This document shows positions 18,171 through 26,315 of a stretch of DNA of 64,000 bases, piece after piece (positions within the stretch are counted from its first letter, which is position 1; each line of letters begins with the position of its first letter). The stretch spans positions 1 to 64,000 of the forward strand of contig LGRT01000010.1 of the NCBI GenBank assembly GCA_001642945.1, written 5' to 3'. The DNA is from Rhodobacteraceae bacterium SB2. GTDB taxonomy: Bacteria > Pseudomonadota > Alphaproteobacteria > Rhodobacterales > Rhodobacteraceae. A model generated the notes under the pieces. The model made no database searches and was not told where the DNA came from. It worked only from the letters and a program-made list of their open reading frames with translations. A program made the translations under genes and the position numbers.

Positions 18171-18650
18171 ATGGCGAAAAAATATCTTCCCGCTCAAATC
18201 CTGCTGCATTGGTTGGTTCTGGGCTTTGTGGCGCTGCAATATCTATTGCATGAGCCAATTTCAGAAAGCTTTGAGAAACGCCTCGAAGGCGCTGAGGGGG
18301 CAACTTCGGGCCTCGTAGCATTACATATTTTTGGAGGAACCTTGATTTTGGTGTTGATGATGGTGCGTTTACTGCTGCGCTTGTCAAACGAGTTGCCAGC
18401 TTATCCGAAAGAAAACGCGCCTCTTCAAAAGTTGCTATCCCAAATCGTCCATTGGTCATTTTACGGGCTTTTATTCTTATTGCCGCTGACCGGGGCCGTT
18501 GCTTGGTTTCGGCTGTCTGAGGCAGCGGGTGATCTGCACGAGGCGCTACGGGGGGGGCTTTTGCTTGTGATTGCGCTGCATGTTGGGGCCGCGCTGTTCC
18601 ATGAATACCTTCAGAAGACACCGATATTACAACGCATGTGGTGGGGTTAG
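18171..18650 (+). CDS. Cytochrome b561 family protein
   Basis: A 159-residue membrane protein with four helices. Heme-ligand histidines are visible: in helix 1 (ILLHWLVLGFV), helix 2 (LVALHIFGGTLIL), the third (IVHWSFYGLLFLLPLTG) and helix 4 (IALHVGAALFHEY). This is the bacterial b561 layout, which moves electrons through the inner membrane with two b-type hemes. The ATG at 18171 is preferred over the TTG at 18162 because it starts right before the first helix. It is a single gene, close to tRNA-His. Confidence 0.85.
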   Translation: MAKKYLPAQILLHWLVLGFVALQYLLHEPISESFEKRLEGAEGATSGLVALHIFGGTLILVLMMVRLLLRLSNELPAYPKENAPLQKLLSQIVHWSFYGLLFLLPLTGAVAWFRLSEAAGDLHEALRGGLLLVIALHVGAALFHEYLQKTPILQRMWWG

Positions 18651-18721
18651 CAGGGCAGGCTTGCAGCTTATAGCCGGGTGCCGCCTGAGCGCCTGTGCTT
18701 AAAGCAAGGATCTGGATTGTA

Positions 18722-18798
18722 TGGTACCGTCTCCCCGGTTTGAACGGGGGACCTCTGGATCCACAATCCAGCGCTCTAACCAACTGAGCTAAGACGGC
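18722..18798 (-). tRNA. tRNA-His (anticodon GTG)
   Basis: The reverse complement folds as a 77-base cloverleaf: acceptor GCCGTCT with AGACGGT (first pair G-U), D loop AGTTGGTTA, anticodon loop TTGTGGA (GTG) and T loop TTCAAAC, with A at position 73 and an encoded CCA. The base before G1 is T, so no G-1 is encoded. Alphaproteobacteria of one clade have such histidine tRNAs and a histidyl-tRNA synthetase that does not need G-1. Confidence 0.95.
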
Positions 18799-18945
18799 AC
18801 GTGCAGGCGATGTAACTTTGCTGATACGCGAATGCAAGCTTTAATCCGATCTCGAAGCGGCAAAAGTCAAAAATTCCAATCGCGATCGGCTTGCATAAAA
18901 TAAGGAGCGCAGGTAAAAAATGATCCGCATATAAGGAGAGGCCAC

Positions 18946-19143
18946 ATGGGCATCAATAAGCAATCCGATCTCGAAGCCAATTTGCAGATCGGGCCCACGG
19001 ATCGCGGTATGGTTCGCATTTATGTTGTTGGCGACGGCATCGAGATGCCTATGGATTTTGACCCGAGCGATGCGGAAGAAATCGCTGAGGAAATTATGGT
19101 GGCGGCAAAGGCCGCGCGCGGGCTTTCTGGTTCATCAAACTGA
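18946..19143 (+). CDS. Conserved small acidic protein of Rhodobacteraceae (DUF6324-like)
   Basis: A 65-residue soluble protein with a good ribosome binding site (AAGGAGAGG). The sequence EANLQIGPTDRGMVRIYV, then MPMDFDPSDAEEIAEEIM, matches what I remember as a short conserved roseobacter family (DUF6324). Function unknown. It converges on mmcB, four bases between stops. Confidence 0.7.
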   Translation: MGINKQSDLEANLQIGPTDRGMVRIYVVGDGIEMPMDFDPSDAEEIAEEIMVAAKAARGLSGSSN

Positions 19144-19147
19144 CATC

Positions 19148-19597
19148 TTAATATTGCGCCGCAGGATCGCGAAGAAGTGCCAGGCGCCGCGCTGCGCGCC
19201 GCGCAAACCGGTGAATGATAGATTTTCTACGCGCCGGGCTTAAGGTGCTTATGGGCGCGTCGCGCATCAGTTCAGCATCATAGCCATCTGCCCAAAACAC
19301 GCCTGTCTGCTCAGGCAAAATATCCACCGGAAAATCTGTTGGAACCGCCCAAAAATATTGGTCACACCAGGGCAAGTAATTCTGCCATTTCCCGTCAGAC
19401 ATAAAATCTTCTCGGCTCGATTTACACTCAATAATCCAAATTTCGCTTTTGGTGCCCAAAGCCAGAAGATCCACGCGCAAGCCCTTTATTGGGGGGAATT
19501 CTTCAAGGCTTACAAAGCCGAGCCCGGTTAAATGCCGCGCCATTCCCCTTGCCAGCAATTGACCCGTTTTTAATGTTTTCGCAGGTTGTAAATCCAT
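19148..19597 (-). CDS. mmcB: MmcB family DNA repair protein
   Basis: A 149-residue protein of the MmcB family, related to PD-(D/E)xK nucleases. The core is GLRVDLLALGTKSEIWIIEC KS, where the D, E and K positions of a restriction-like active site can be seen (RVDLLAL; IIECKSS), followed by DQYFWAVPTDFP. In Caulobacter mmcB is SOS-linked and tied to lesion processing. No obvious LexA box was found by eye upstream. Start ATG at 19597; the usual family length is about 150. Confidence 0.85.
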   Translation of the reverse strand: MDLQPAKTLKTGQLLARGMARHLTGLGFVSLEEFPPIKGLRVDLLALGTKSEIWIIECKSSREDFMSDGKWQNYLPWCDQYFWAVPTDFPVDILPEQTGVFWADGYDAELMRDAPISTLSPARRKSIIHRFARRAARRLALLRDPAAQY

Positions 19598-19707
19598 CTT
19601 GTGAAAGTGCGGTATCGGGTTTGACTAAGCAAGGTTTGATTGGTTTTATGGGCGAAATATTCACCAAATTATCGGGAAGCCTTGCCATTTTAAAGCGCAA
19701 GCACTAC

Positions 19708-19890
19708 GTGACAGTGAGGCGGGTTCTGTTCTTCGCGTCTACGGTTGCATTCCGGTGGCCTTAAGCAATTCCGAGGGAACTGGCTCTGTTTGAACCCTGG
19801 TTCATTTATCTGGTGCCCACCTGTACATACAGGTCCTCGGGAATGAGAGAACCCCACGGTTGCTACGGGCCCGCCACTTACTTTCTGTGT
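19708..19890 (+). ncRNA. ssrS: Probable 6S RNA
   Basis: No protein gene fits here, but the sequence forms a long irregular hairpin of 6S type. The closing arms are GTGAGGCGGG (19714-19723) with CCCGCCACTTAC (19870-19881). An inner arm pairs ATTCCGAGGGA (about 19769) with TCCTCGGGAAT (about 19833). Between them lies a large bubble and a terminal hairpin CACCTGTACATACAGG. The 3' part (GGTTGCTACGGGCCCGCC) resembles the end of known 6S RNAs. 6S RNA binds RNA polymerase with its main sigma factor and mimics an open promoter. Identified by eye; ends approximate. Confidence 0.6.
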
Positions 19891-20416
19891 TGCAGCGTAA
19901 ATCTGAAACCGCATCACGTCAAATAAGCACTGTCGTTATAGAGCCTTTTACAGCTTCAAACTGAGCCCGCGCGGAAAAGTAAGATGTTTGGGCGACGGCT
20001 CAAAAATGCCTGGGTTAGCTGTCCAACTAGGCCCTTATCGCAATCTGCATCTCTGGCTTAGCGTGAGCTCAAGCGCCATTAATCCAGGGCTAAAGTCAGC
20101 GTTGAGCAGATAACTGATAAAAACGCTCCATTAGGCGCTTAACCTTATGGGGTATTTAGAGTTCGGACGCGCGTTCCCTCTGATCTTTTGAGCGGTTATT
20201 ACTGGCCTAATAGTTTTCAGAATCCTAAATCATGCTTTGGATAGATTGTTAAGTTTTATAAGTGGCGCTGAGCAGATTATGCGCTCTATCTTTTGCATAT
20301 GTCTCAATTCCTTAAAAGGAATGCGCGCTTGCGGTTCCGGCAGTAGAGAAATGAAAAACGTAGATATTTCTGCTTCACATTCGCGAAAGACTTGTCTATT
20401 GCACGTGCGTATAAGT
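19891..20416. other. Gap upstream of tRNA-Leu, nothing recognised
   Basis: About 525 bases between the probable 6S RNA and tRNA-Leu. No gene-like frame, no further RNA. It presumably carries the tRNA promoter. Confidence 0.35.
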
Positions 20417-20503
20417 GCGGTCGTGGCGGAATTGGTAGACGCGCAGCGTTGAGGTCGCTGTTCTTTAACCGGAGTGGAAGTTCGAGTCTTCTCGACCGCA
20501 CCA
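20417..20503 (+). tRNA. tRNA-Leu (anticodon GAG)
   Basis: An 87-base class II tRNA: acceptor GCGGTCG with CGACCGC, anticodon stem CAGCG/CGCTG with loop TTGAGGT (GAG), a long variable arm (TTCTTTAACCGGA), T loop TTCGAGT and an encoded CCA. Reads CUC and CUU. It is followed after 57 bases by an integrase gene, the usual arrangement for a genomic island inserted at a tRNA 3' end. Confidence 0.95.
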
Positions 20504-20560
20504 TATTTTCAGTATAACTTATTGTAATTCCTTCGAGTTTAATCATCGAGGGAGACCGTC

Positions 20561-21100
20561 GTGTTGCACATTCCGTACACAATATGCCGATCAGGCACCT
20601 ATTATTATAACCGCCATGTACCTAAGCACGCAGTGGGCGCCTATGGTTCATTCATCAGGCAAGCCTTATCCAAATGCCCTGAAGAAGCTGAGGCTTATGT
20701 AAAACGTTTGGGTAATGTATTGGAGGGTTCTTGGAGTAATACGACCTCAATACAGCCTGTCGATATTCCAACCATTCTATCCAACTTCAAACCAAGATCC
20801 TTCGTTCTGTCAGAGATAGCTGAAGAATATTTGTCATTGCGAGCTATCGATGAGAAGCCACCTCGAGTGGCTCTGTCAGGCTTTATCTCCCTTGCTGGTG
20901 ATAGAGATGTAAGCCAGCACACACGACAGGATGCCAAGCTGTTTGTCCGTCATCTGGAAATCAAAGGGAACAAGACCGCCACGATTAGAAAACGTATCAA
21001 CAGTCTGTCTGCTATTCTGAACTATGCCTATGCAGAGCTGGACTTGGATAAGCGCAATCCATTCTCAAGGCTCTTTATCAAAGAAGCAGCCAGAGAATGA
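20561..21100 (+). pseudogene. Truncated tyrosine recombinase (integrase) N-terminal half
   Basis: A 179-residue reading from a GTG start preceded by GGGAG. It begins with the DUF6538-like strand pattern (ICRSGTYYYNRHVP) and continues through a core-binding domain (ETARQ-like helix QHTRQDAKLFVRHLEIKG; ATIRKRINSLSAILNYAYAEL). It stops at AARE just where the catalytic domain with its R-H-R-Y residues should begin; integrases of this type have about 350-420 residues. So it binds DNA at most and is catalytically dead. It sits next to tRNA-Leu, its probable target. Confidence 0.75.
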
Positions 21101-21150
21101 AAAGAATGTGAACGAAGGTAACGATAGGAGCGTCTTCTTCTAGAGGGGCC

Positions 21151-21171
21151 ACCCTACACACCCGACACCGA
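21151..21171. repeat. Direct repeat R1, first copy
   Basis: ACACACCCGACACCGA (21156-21171) recurs exactly at 24155-24170; with the flanking ACC the match is 19 of 21 bases. The two copies bracket the cyclase-cupin-methyltransferase segment, about 3 kb apart. Confidence 0.7.
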
Positions 21172-21194
21172 GGTTGCTTGCCGCACAAATGTTG

Positions 21195-22529
21195 TTAGTT
21201 TTTGGCCACCCAAATGTTACCTTCGTAATCTATTGCATTAAACGTATTGAGCGGTACCTGCTTCATCGACTTCATCATCTGAACGTTCTCTGGAGGCATA
21301 TCCTCTGGAAGCCCATCACACCATTTTTGAACACCACCGTCCTTGGTGCAATATGAAGTGCCATGGAACGGGCAGGTTATGTGGCCATTTTCGTCTATTT
21401 CCCCACCAGATAGGGGTAAATTCATATGAGTACAGGTATTTTGAACGGCCCTTACATCACCGTTGAATCTAAACAACAATACGTCATCACCGTCCAATTC
21501 GAATTCAATTTTATTTTCTTTTGACAGATCTTTGCTGGCACCTGCACGTGTCCATTTTATTCCATCCTTCACCAGTGCATCATGCTTTTTAGCGACTAGG
21601 CTTTCGCCTTTTACCGACTTAATTTCATACAAAGTAATTCTCTCACTAGTACCTTTAAGTTTCGTTCTAATGAAATCTTCCACCTCAACTCTATCTTGGA
21701 TTTGGTTATAGGCGTTTTCTGTAATAAGCATTGTCGTATCTGCTTCTTTGTTGGCACTTTCTGCTCTAGCAGCCATATTCACGGTATCACCAATGACGCT
21801 TAATCTTTCCGTGCCCCTGCAACCTAGCATTCCGATTATGGCTTCTCCAAAATGAATTCCAATTCGAATTTTGAATTCTTCATCAAAGTTTTCTTCGACG
21901 GTACTGGCAAAGTTTTTCAGGTCTGACTGCAATTCTAATCCAGCTTTTACAGCCCGAAATGTTTCATCGCCTTCACCATCAAGCCCAAATATTGCCAGAA
22001 ATGCATCACCAATATAATTATTAATTTCACCGCCATTTTTCATGACGATATTACCCGAAAAATCAAAATACTTGTTTAATAGATACATCACGTCAAACGA
22101 CGCTAGTCTCTCACTTAGTGGCGTAAAGTCCTCAATATCCGCAAATAAAATCGCAACTTGTTTGTTAGATCCAATTGAGCCAGATGATTGCATTGCTGCC
22201 TGTGCAAACTTTATATCTGCTTGGTTCTTAAATAACTTCCGTATTTTTGCGTCCCCACTTAATAGCGTTTGGCAAGCCAGGCGTACATCATCTGGGAAAT
22301 CAAGCTTGTCAGCTATAAGCTGTTCTTTCTGAGACCGCTCGGAACAATTTTCTAAGCCATTCAGGATTTGTACTCGACAGGTAGAGCATCGTCCGAGACC
22401 GCCGCAGACATGCAAGTGTTCAACTTGGTTTTCATTTGAAATTTCAAGAATGCTTTGGGCCTCTGAAAATTCAACTTCACGTTTTTCATCGGCATAAGTT
22501 AACTTTGGCATATTTTTCAAAGGCTCCAT
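21195..22529 (-). CDS. Ferredoxin - class III nucleotide cyclase - Rieske fusion protein
   Basis: A 444-residue soluble protein of three domains. Residues about 8-100 are a [2Fe-2S] ferredoxin with adrenodoxin-like spacing C42-x5-C48-x2-C51-x34-C86. Residues about 122-305 are a class III adenylate/guanylate cyclase: metal aspartates D131 (FADIEDFTPL) and D175 (NYIGDAFLAIFG), then IGDTVNMAAR with the transition-state N251 and R255. The usual adenine-reading lysine before IGD is asparagine here, so substrate choice is open. Residues about 325-440 are a Rieske domain with both ligand pairs, C366-T-H368 and C386-PF-H389. All cluster ligands are present. The likely job is to make cAMP or cGMP under redox control. 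Start may be M1 or M7. Confidence 0.88.
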   Translation of the reverse strand: MEPLKNMPKLTYADEKREVEFSEAQSILEISNENQVEHLHVCGGLGRCSTCRVQILNGLENCSERSQKEQLIADKLDFPDDVRLACQTLLSGDAKIRKLFKNQADIKFAQAAMQSSGSIGSNKQVAILFADIEDFTPLSERLASFDVMYLLNKYFDFSGNIVMKNGGEINNYIGDAFLAIFGLDGEGDETFRAVKAGLELQSDLKNFASTVEENFDEEFKIRIGIHFGEAIIGMLGCRGTERLSVIGDTVNMAARAESANKEADTTMLITENAYNQIQDRVEVEDFIRTKLKGTSERITLYEIKSVKGESLVAKKHDALVKDGIKWTRAGASKDLSKENKIEFELDGDDVLLFRFNGDVRAVQNTCTHMNLPLSGGEIDENGHITCPFHGTSYCTKDGGVQKWCDGLPEDMPPENVQMMKSMKQVPLNTFNAIDYEGNIWVAKN

Positions 22530-22701
22530 TTTTTATTATTATGGAACGCTCAGAAAGCATCGTAAAGACAAACTAACGTTTAACCTGTGCTCAACTCCGC
22601 CGAATGCTTACCGGAAATTTAATATTTTCATTAATTCTTACGATTTTCAAAAACTCATGTTAATCTTTCTGAGTTGTTAACCAGAAATAGGAGAGAGTAA
22701 C

Positions 22702-23070
22702 ATGTCGTCAATTGAGACAAAAGCATGGTCAAACCCTGATGAAGCGATGACACCCGACAAAACACATGCTGCAACTATTAAATTTGGACCAGTTAATATC
22801 ACGAAAGCAAATATGCAGCCGGGATGGAAATGGTCTGAGTGCATTAAACCTCATGTTGGAACTGACTCCTGTCAGGCCGGCCATATCGGCGTGCTTATGC
22901 AGGGGAAAATTCACGTAGTTTGCGACGATGGTTCCGAAGAGACAATCTCTGCGGGTAGCGCTTATAGAATTGCACCAGGTCATGATGCATGGGTTATAGG
23001 CGATGAGCCTGCTCTCGGCATTGAATTTTCAACTACAGAAAAAGAGTTTGCAGCTTGGACAAAGGGCTGA
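22702..23070 (+). CDS. Cupin domain protein
   Basis: A 122-residue single cupin. Cupin motif 1 is seen around GHIGVLMQGKIHVVCDDG and motif 2 around GSAYRIAPGHDAWVIGDEP. Metal ligands include the histidine in QAGHIGVLMQG and the one in PGHDAW. The N-terminal half (ANMQPGWKWSECIKP) resembles cupins that sit near regulators or small-molecule enzymes. AGGAGAG precedes the ATG. It is divergent from the cyclase fusion and followed by a methyltransferase after about 95 bases, so the pair may be co-transcribed. Confidence 0.8.
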   Translation: MSSIETKAWSNPDEAMTPDKTHAATIKFGPVNITKANMQPGWKWSECIKPHVGTDSCQAGHIGVLMQGKIHVVCDDGSEETISAGSAYRIAPGHDAWVIGDEPALGIEFSTTEKEFAAWTKG

Positions 23071-23164
23071 AGCAGTAAGATGCTATTTAATCAAGTGATG
23101 CTCAGCGCTTACAAATGCTGAGCGTTACTAAAATTCTATCAAAAACAAAAGGAGGGAAAATACG

Positions 23165-23965
23165 ATGAATGATTTTGCCGAATTGAAAGAGAAAGCAAAA
23201 AAAACATGGTCTGATTTTGCCTCTATGGAGAATTTCACCGGTGTCGCTGCACCGAAGCTCGTGCGGTTTGCAGGAGTTTTATCAGATAGCCGAGTTCTAG
23301 ATGTTGCCTGCGGTACCGGAGTAGCGGCTCTAACCGCAGCAAGGTCAGGCGCAAAAGTGACGGGAGCTGACTTAACGCCTGACTTGATAGCCCGAGCAAA
23401 TGAAAACAACAAAATCCTAGGGCTAGATATAGATTTTCATGAGGCAGACGTAGAAGACTTACCATTCCAAAATGAAAGCTTCGATATTGTTCTTAGTCAG
23501 TTTGGGCATATGTTTGCGCCTCGACCCAATGTCGCAATAAAAGAAATGTTACGAGTGCTGAGGCCTGGCGGAACAATAGCATTTTCAAGCTGGCCTCCAG
23601 AGTTGTTCATGGGGCAATTCTTTCAGATTAATGCTAAATATGGACCGCCGTTACCCGATGGCGCTGCAGCGCCAGTACAATGGGGGTCTGTCGAAACAAT
23701 CAAAGAGAGACTTCAAAATTTGGTTCATGATTTAACATTTGATCGTGATAAGCTTGAGATGCCGGGACTAAGCGTTGCACATATTCGTGCTAATTTTGAA
23801 AAGGGCGCAGGTCCTCTTAAGAGAATGGTAGAAGCTTTTGCTGAGGAACCAGAGAAGCTTTCAAGTCTACGAAATGAGATTGATGAGGCCATTTCTGAAT
23901 ATTTTGAAGATAACCTTTTACGCATGGACTTTCTAATGGCGAAGGGCAAAAAATTTAACCAGTAA
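23165..23965 (+). CDS. Class I SAM-dependent methyltransferase
   Basis: A 266-residue methyltransferase. Motif I is VLDVACGTGVAALTAA, the acidic turn after strand 2 is GADLTPDLI, and motif IV is FDIVLSQFGHMFAP, like the UbiE/Methyltransf_11 group. The middle part, with QFGHMFAPRPNVAIKEMLRVLRPGG, is typical of enzymes on small molecules, lipids or quinones. GGAGGGAAAATACG precedes the ATG. Substrate unknown; its neighbours (cupin, redox-linked cyclase) do not decide it. Confidence 0.85.
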   Translation: MNDFAELKEKAKKTWSDFASMENFTGVAAPKLVRFAGVLSDSRVLDVACGTGVAALTAARSGAKVTGADLTPDLIARANENNKILGLDIDFHEADVEDLPFQNESFDIVLSQFGHMFAPRPNVAIKEMLRVLRPGGTIAFSSWPPELFMGQFFQINAKYGPPLPDGAAAPVQWGSVETIKERLQNLVHDLTFDRDKLEMPGLSVAHIRANFEKGAGPLKRMVEAFAEEPEKLSSLRNEIDEAISEYFEDNLLRMDFLMAKGKKFNQ

Positions 23966-23988
23966 ATATTTGACGAAGAACAAATCTG

Positions 23989-24038
23989 GTTGACACACAC
24001 AGCTCCCCTCACTGTCAAAGTTTAAGTATATATAATGG
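23989..24038. repeat. Repeat A (about 50 bases), downstream of the methyltransferase
   Basis: GGTTGACACACAC..CAGCTCCCCTCACTGTC..AAG..ATATATAATGG recurs as repeat B at 26264-26315 with only a few differences and a two-base gap. It is followed by GC-rich inverted sequence (GCATGGGCCATGC at 24047). Each copy lies just 3' of a gene. Confidence 0.65.
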
Positions 24039-24150
24039 CCACAAGGGCATGGGCCATGCGGCGCCAACTACTGTTGACCAGTGAGGGCGTCACCTGCGTA
24101 GCCTGAAAACAAAGTTTTTATAAATTTTTTTGTAAAAACGTTTGGTTTTA

Positions 24151-24170
24151 CCTGACACACCCGACACCGA
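24151..24170. repeat. Direct repeat R1, second copy
   Basis: The 16-base sequence ACACACCCGACACCGA at 24155-24170 is identical to 21156-21171. It lies 26 bases beyond the 3' end of the sugar dehydrogenase gene. Confidence 0.7.
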
Positions 24171-24195
24171 TTACCCAACTTCTTATATGATTCAT

Positions 24196-25326
24196 TTACT
24201 CTTGTGCTTTGATAAACTTTATCAAGCGACCTGACCTGCCATCCTCCAAGGCCCAGATGGCACCATCGCTTCCAAGCTCCACGTCACGTACTCGTTGCGA
24301 CCAACTGAATCGCTCCGCTTCAACTGGTAGATCATTTTTGAACTCTATCCTTACGAGTGCTCTGCCCTTTAATCCTCCAAGGAAAGCATCCCCGTTCCAA
24401 TCCGGGAATTCATCCCCTTGATAAAAAAATAGGCCAGAAGGAGCTACTGTGGGAACCCAAAATAATTTTGGCTTTTGAAATTCTGGTCGAGTATCGTGCG
24501 TTGGGATAACTGCACCACTATAGTGGTTACCTTCCGACACTATCGGCCACCCATAGTTTGCTCCAGGAAGGATTAGATTCAGCTCATCGCCATGCTTCGG
24601 CCCCATTTCATGAGCCCAAAGTTCATTCTTATGATTAAATGCAATTCCTAGCGAGTTTCTGTGACCAATCGACCAAAATGTTTTTGCTAATTCTCCCTTG
24701 TCTTGGAAAGGATTATCGCCGGGTACGGATCCATCATCATTTAAACGAATAATCTTTCCTAATGCTTTATCCCAGTGTTGAGCGGGCGTTTGCTCTTGCC
24801 TATCGCCGGAAGTTATGAAGATTTTGCCTTCATGTTTACTTCCCTGTTGTCCCAAGGTGATTTTATGTGAGAAGTGACCTTTTCCAGATCTCGCCGGGGT
24901 TTGGTTCCAAACTGTTGTAATGTTTTCTAACTTTGGTGAATGTTTTATATTTAATTCTGCCCTAACCACAGTGGCGTATCGTGTATCGCCTGCGGTATCT
25001 GAGGAAATATAAGATATATAAATAAATTTATTTTGTTTGAAATTTGGGTGAGGAACAACGTCGCCTAAACCGCCTTGACCACCATACAAGACTTTGGGAA
25101 CGCTGGCGACTAAAGACTTTTCACCATTTGTATTAACCAGCCAAAGATCACCAGATTTTGTCGTAACTAGTAGTCGGTCAGGCGAAATAAAGGACATGGC
25201 CCAGGGGTTTTGAAACCGTTCAACTACACTCCCCTTTATTTTTGAGCCCTGATTTCCTTCAATAATGTTATTCGCCAGCGCATGTGTGGCTAAGCCCATC
25301 AAAGCAACATAAATTAGCAGCCGCAT
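24196..25326 (-). CDS. PQQ-dependent sugar dehydrogenase (aldose dehydrogenase, YliI-like)
   Basis: A 376-residue periplasmic protein with a clear signal peptide (MRLLIYVALMGLATHALA, cleaved near residue 18). It has the six-bladed propeller features of soluble PQQ sugar dehydrogenases: NPWAMSFI, GGQGGLGDVVPHPNF, RSGKGHFSHKI, GSVPGDNPF, the conserved WSIGHRNSLGIAF, HEMGPKHGDELNLI and PGANYGWPIVSEG. It oxidises aldoses in the periplasm with PQQ as cofactor. Length is normal for the family. No PQQ synthesis genes are in this window. Start at 25326 is supported by the signal peptide. Confidence 0.9.
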   Translation of the reverse strand: MRLLIYVALMGLATHALANNIIEGNQGSKIKGSVVERFQNPWAMSFISPDRLLVTTKSGDLWLVNTNGEKSLVASVPKVLYGGQGGLGDVVPHPNFKQNKFIYISYISSDTAGDTRYATVVRAELNIKHSPKLENITTVWNQTPARSGKGHFSHKITLGQQGSKHEGKIFITSGDRQEQTPAQHWDKALGKIIRLNDDGSVPGDNPFQDKGELAKTFWSIGHRNSLGIAFNHKNELWAHEMGPKHGDELNLILPGANYGWPIVSEGNHYSGAVIPTHDTRPEFQKPKLFWVPTVAPSGLFFYQGDEFPDWNGDAFLGGLKGRALVRIEFKNDLPVEAERFSWSQRVRDVELGSDGAIWALEDGRSGRLIKFIKAQE

Positions 25327-25600
25327 TTGTACTCCAATTTCAATATATCTACTTTAATTTGAAACTTAGATGCTTTTATGATCAACCCTAAATCCAAAAA
25401 GAATTAATATGAAACTCAAATGAAAATCCCTATTGATTAATATTTTTATTATGTTTCGCCTAAAAAAGGCGATTTGAAGAGTTTTGTCGGTCTCATTTAT
25501 TTAACTTTGATGAAATGACTTTGAGGTCTAGCCTAGTGATGTAGAATTTTGTGACCCAAAGTGTCACAAAGTGACCATACACAAAAAGGGAGGAAACGTT

Positions 25601-26230
25601 ATGGGTGAACCGAATTTTATTGTGATAACCGGAGCGACAAGCGACACCAACGATAGAGCAGGCTTAATGGGTGCAATGGGTGATTTCGCCCAAGAATGCA
25701 AAGACAATGGCGCCATGCGTATTACATACGGCAGCGTTCTAAGTGGCAAGCATCCAAACGCCTTAATATTTATTCAATTCTTTGAAAGCCTAGCAGGGTT
25801 TGAGAATGTGATGAAGGCCATTCCAAACTCAAAACCGTATGAGAGCATGATTAAGGATCATGCAACAAAACCTTTTGTTCGCAATGTTATGCAGAGCAAA
25901 GCAATACCCTTTGAACCTACGCTATCACCCATGCCGAACTATTTAGTTCTTACTCGAGCAAGGCCAAAGACTTTAAATGAGGCCGAAGTGATTAACTTAT
26001 TATCGTCCACCACTTCAACGTTTAAAGATCATGGGGCTCAAACATTAAGGTTTGGCCATACCGTGACAGGAAACGATATTGGGACTTATCTACTGGGCGT
26101 CACATATCCCTCAATGGCTGCAATTGAAGCAACATACACTGAGCTTGCAACCAATCAGGCCTTTGCCAAACTTTCTGCAGGTATTGATATTGATATGAGA
26201 TCGATAGTGAAAATTGCAGGTATACTTTAA
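25601..26230 (+). CDS. Two-repeat DUF6854-like protein
   Basis: A 209-residue soluble protein starting at the ATG at 25601, where GGGAGGAAACGTT provides a strong ribosome binding site (an upstream ATG at 25571 lacks one). It is built of two related halves: about 1-100 and 110-209, each starting with a strand (PNFIVITGATS; PNYLVLTRARP) and carrying YGSVLSGKHPNALIFIQFF or FGHTVTGNDIGTYLLGVTY. The design resembles dimeric ferredoxin-like barrels fused in tandem, as in the DUF6854 family I recall from marine proteobacteria. Function unknown; cytosolic. Confidence 0.65.
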   Translation: MGEPNFIVITGATSDTNDRAGLMGAMGDFAQECKDNGAMRITYGSVLSGKHPNALIFIQFFESLAGFENVMKAIPNSKPYESMIKDHATKPFVRNVMQSKAIPFEPTLSPMPNYLVLTRARPKTLNEAEVINLLSSTTSTFKDHGAQTLRFGHTVTGNDIGTYLLGVTYPSMAAIEATYTELATNQAFAKLSAGIDIDMRSIVKIAGIL

Positions 26231-26263
26231 AAAGTTTCCAGGTTACGCGCTGACCATACAAAT

Positions 26264-26315
26264 GGTTAACACACCCCCAGCTCACCTCACTGTCAAAGCT
26301 CAAGGATATATAACG
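26264..26315. repeat. Repeat B (about 50 bases), downstream of the two-repeat protein
   Basis: Near-copy of repeat A at 23989. It shares CAGCTC, CCTCACTGTCAAAG and ATATATAA, and is followed by the inverted arms AGGGGGT and ACCCCCT (26321-26348). Both copies lie a few tens of bases after a stop codon. Confidence 0.65.

Noticed and set aside
17995-18837. A 280-codon minus-strand ORF antisense to cytochrome b561
   Set aside because: The plus-strand b561 gene has clear heme histidines and helices, and the ORF also runs through tRNA-His.
23990-24036. A promoter in repeat A (TTGACA and TATAAT)
   Set aside because: The boxes are about 35 bases apart, twice the usual spacing, and repeat B has TTAACA and TATAAC, so the boxes are not conserved as a pair.
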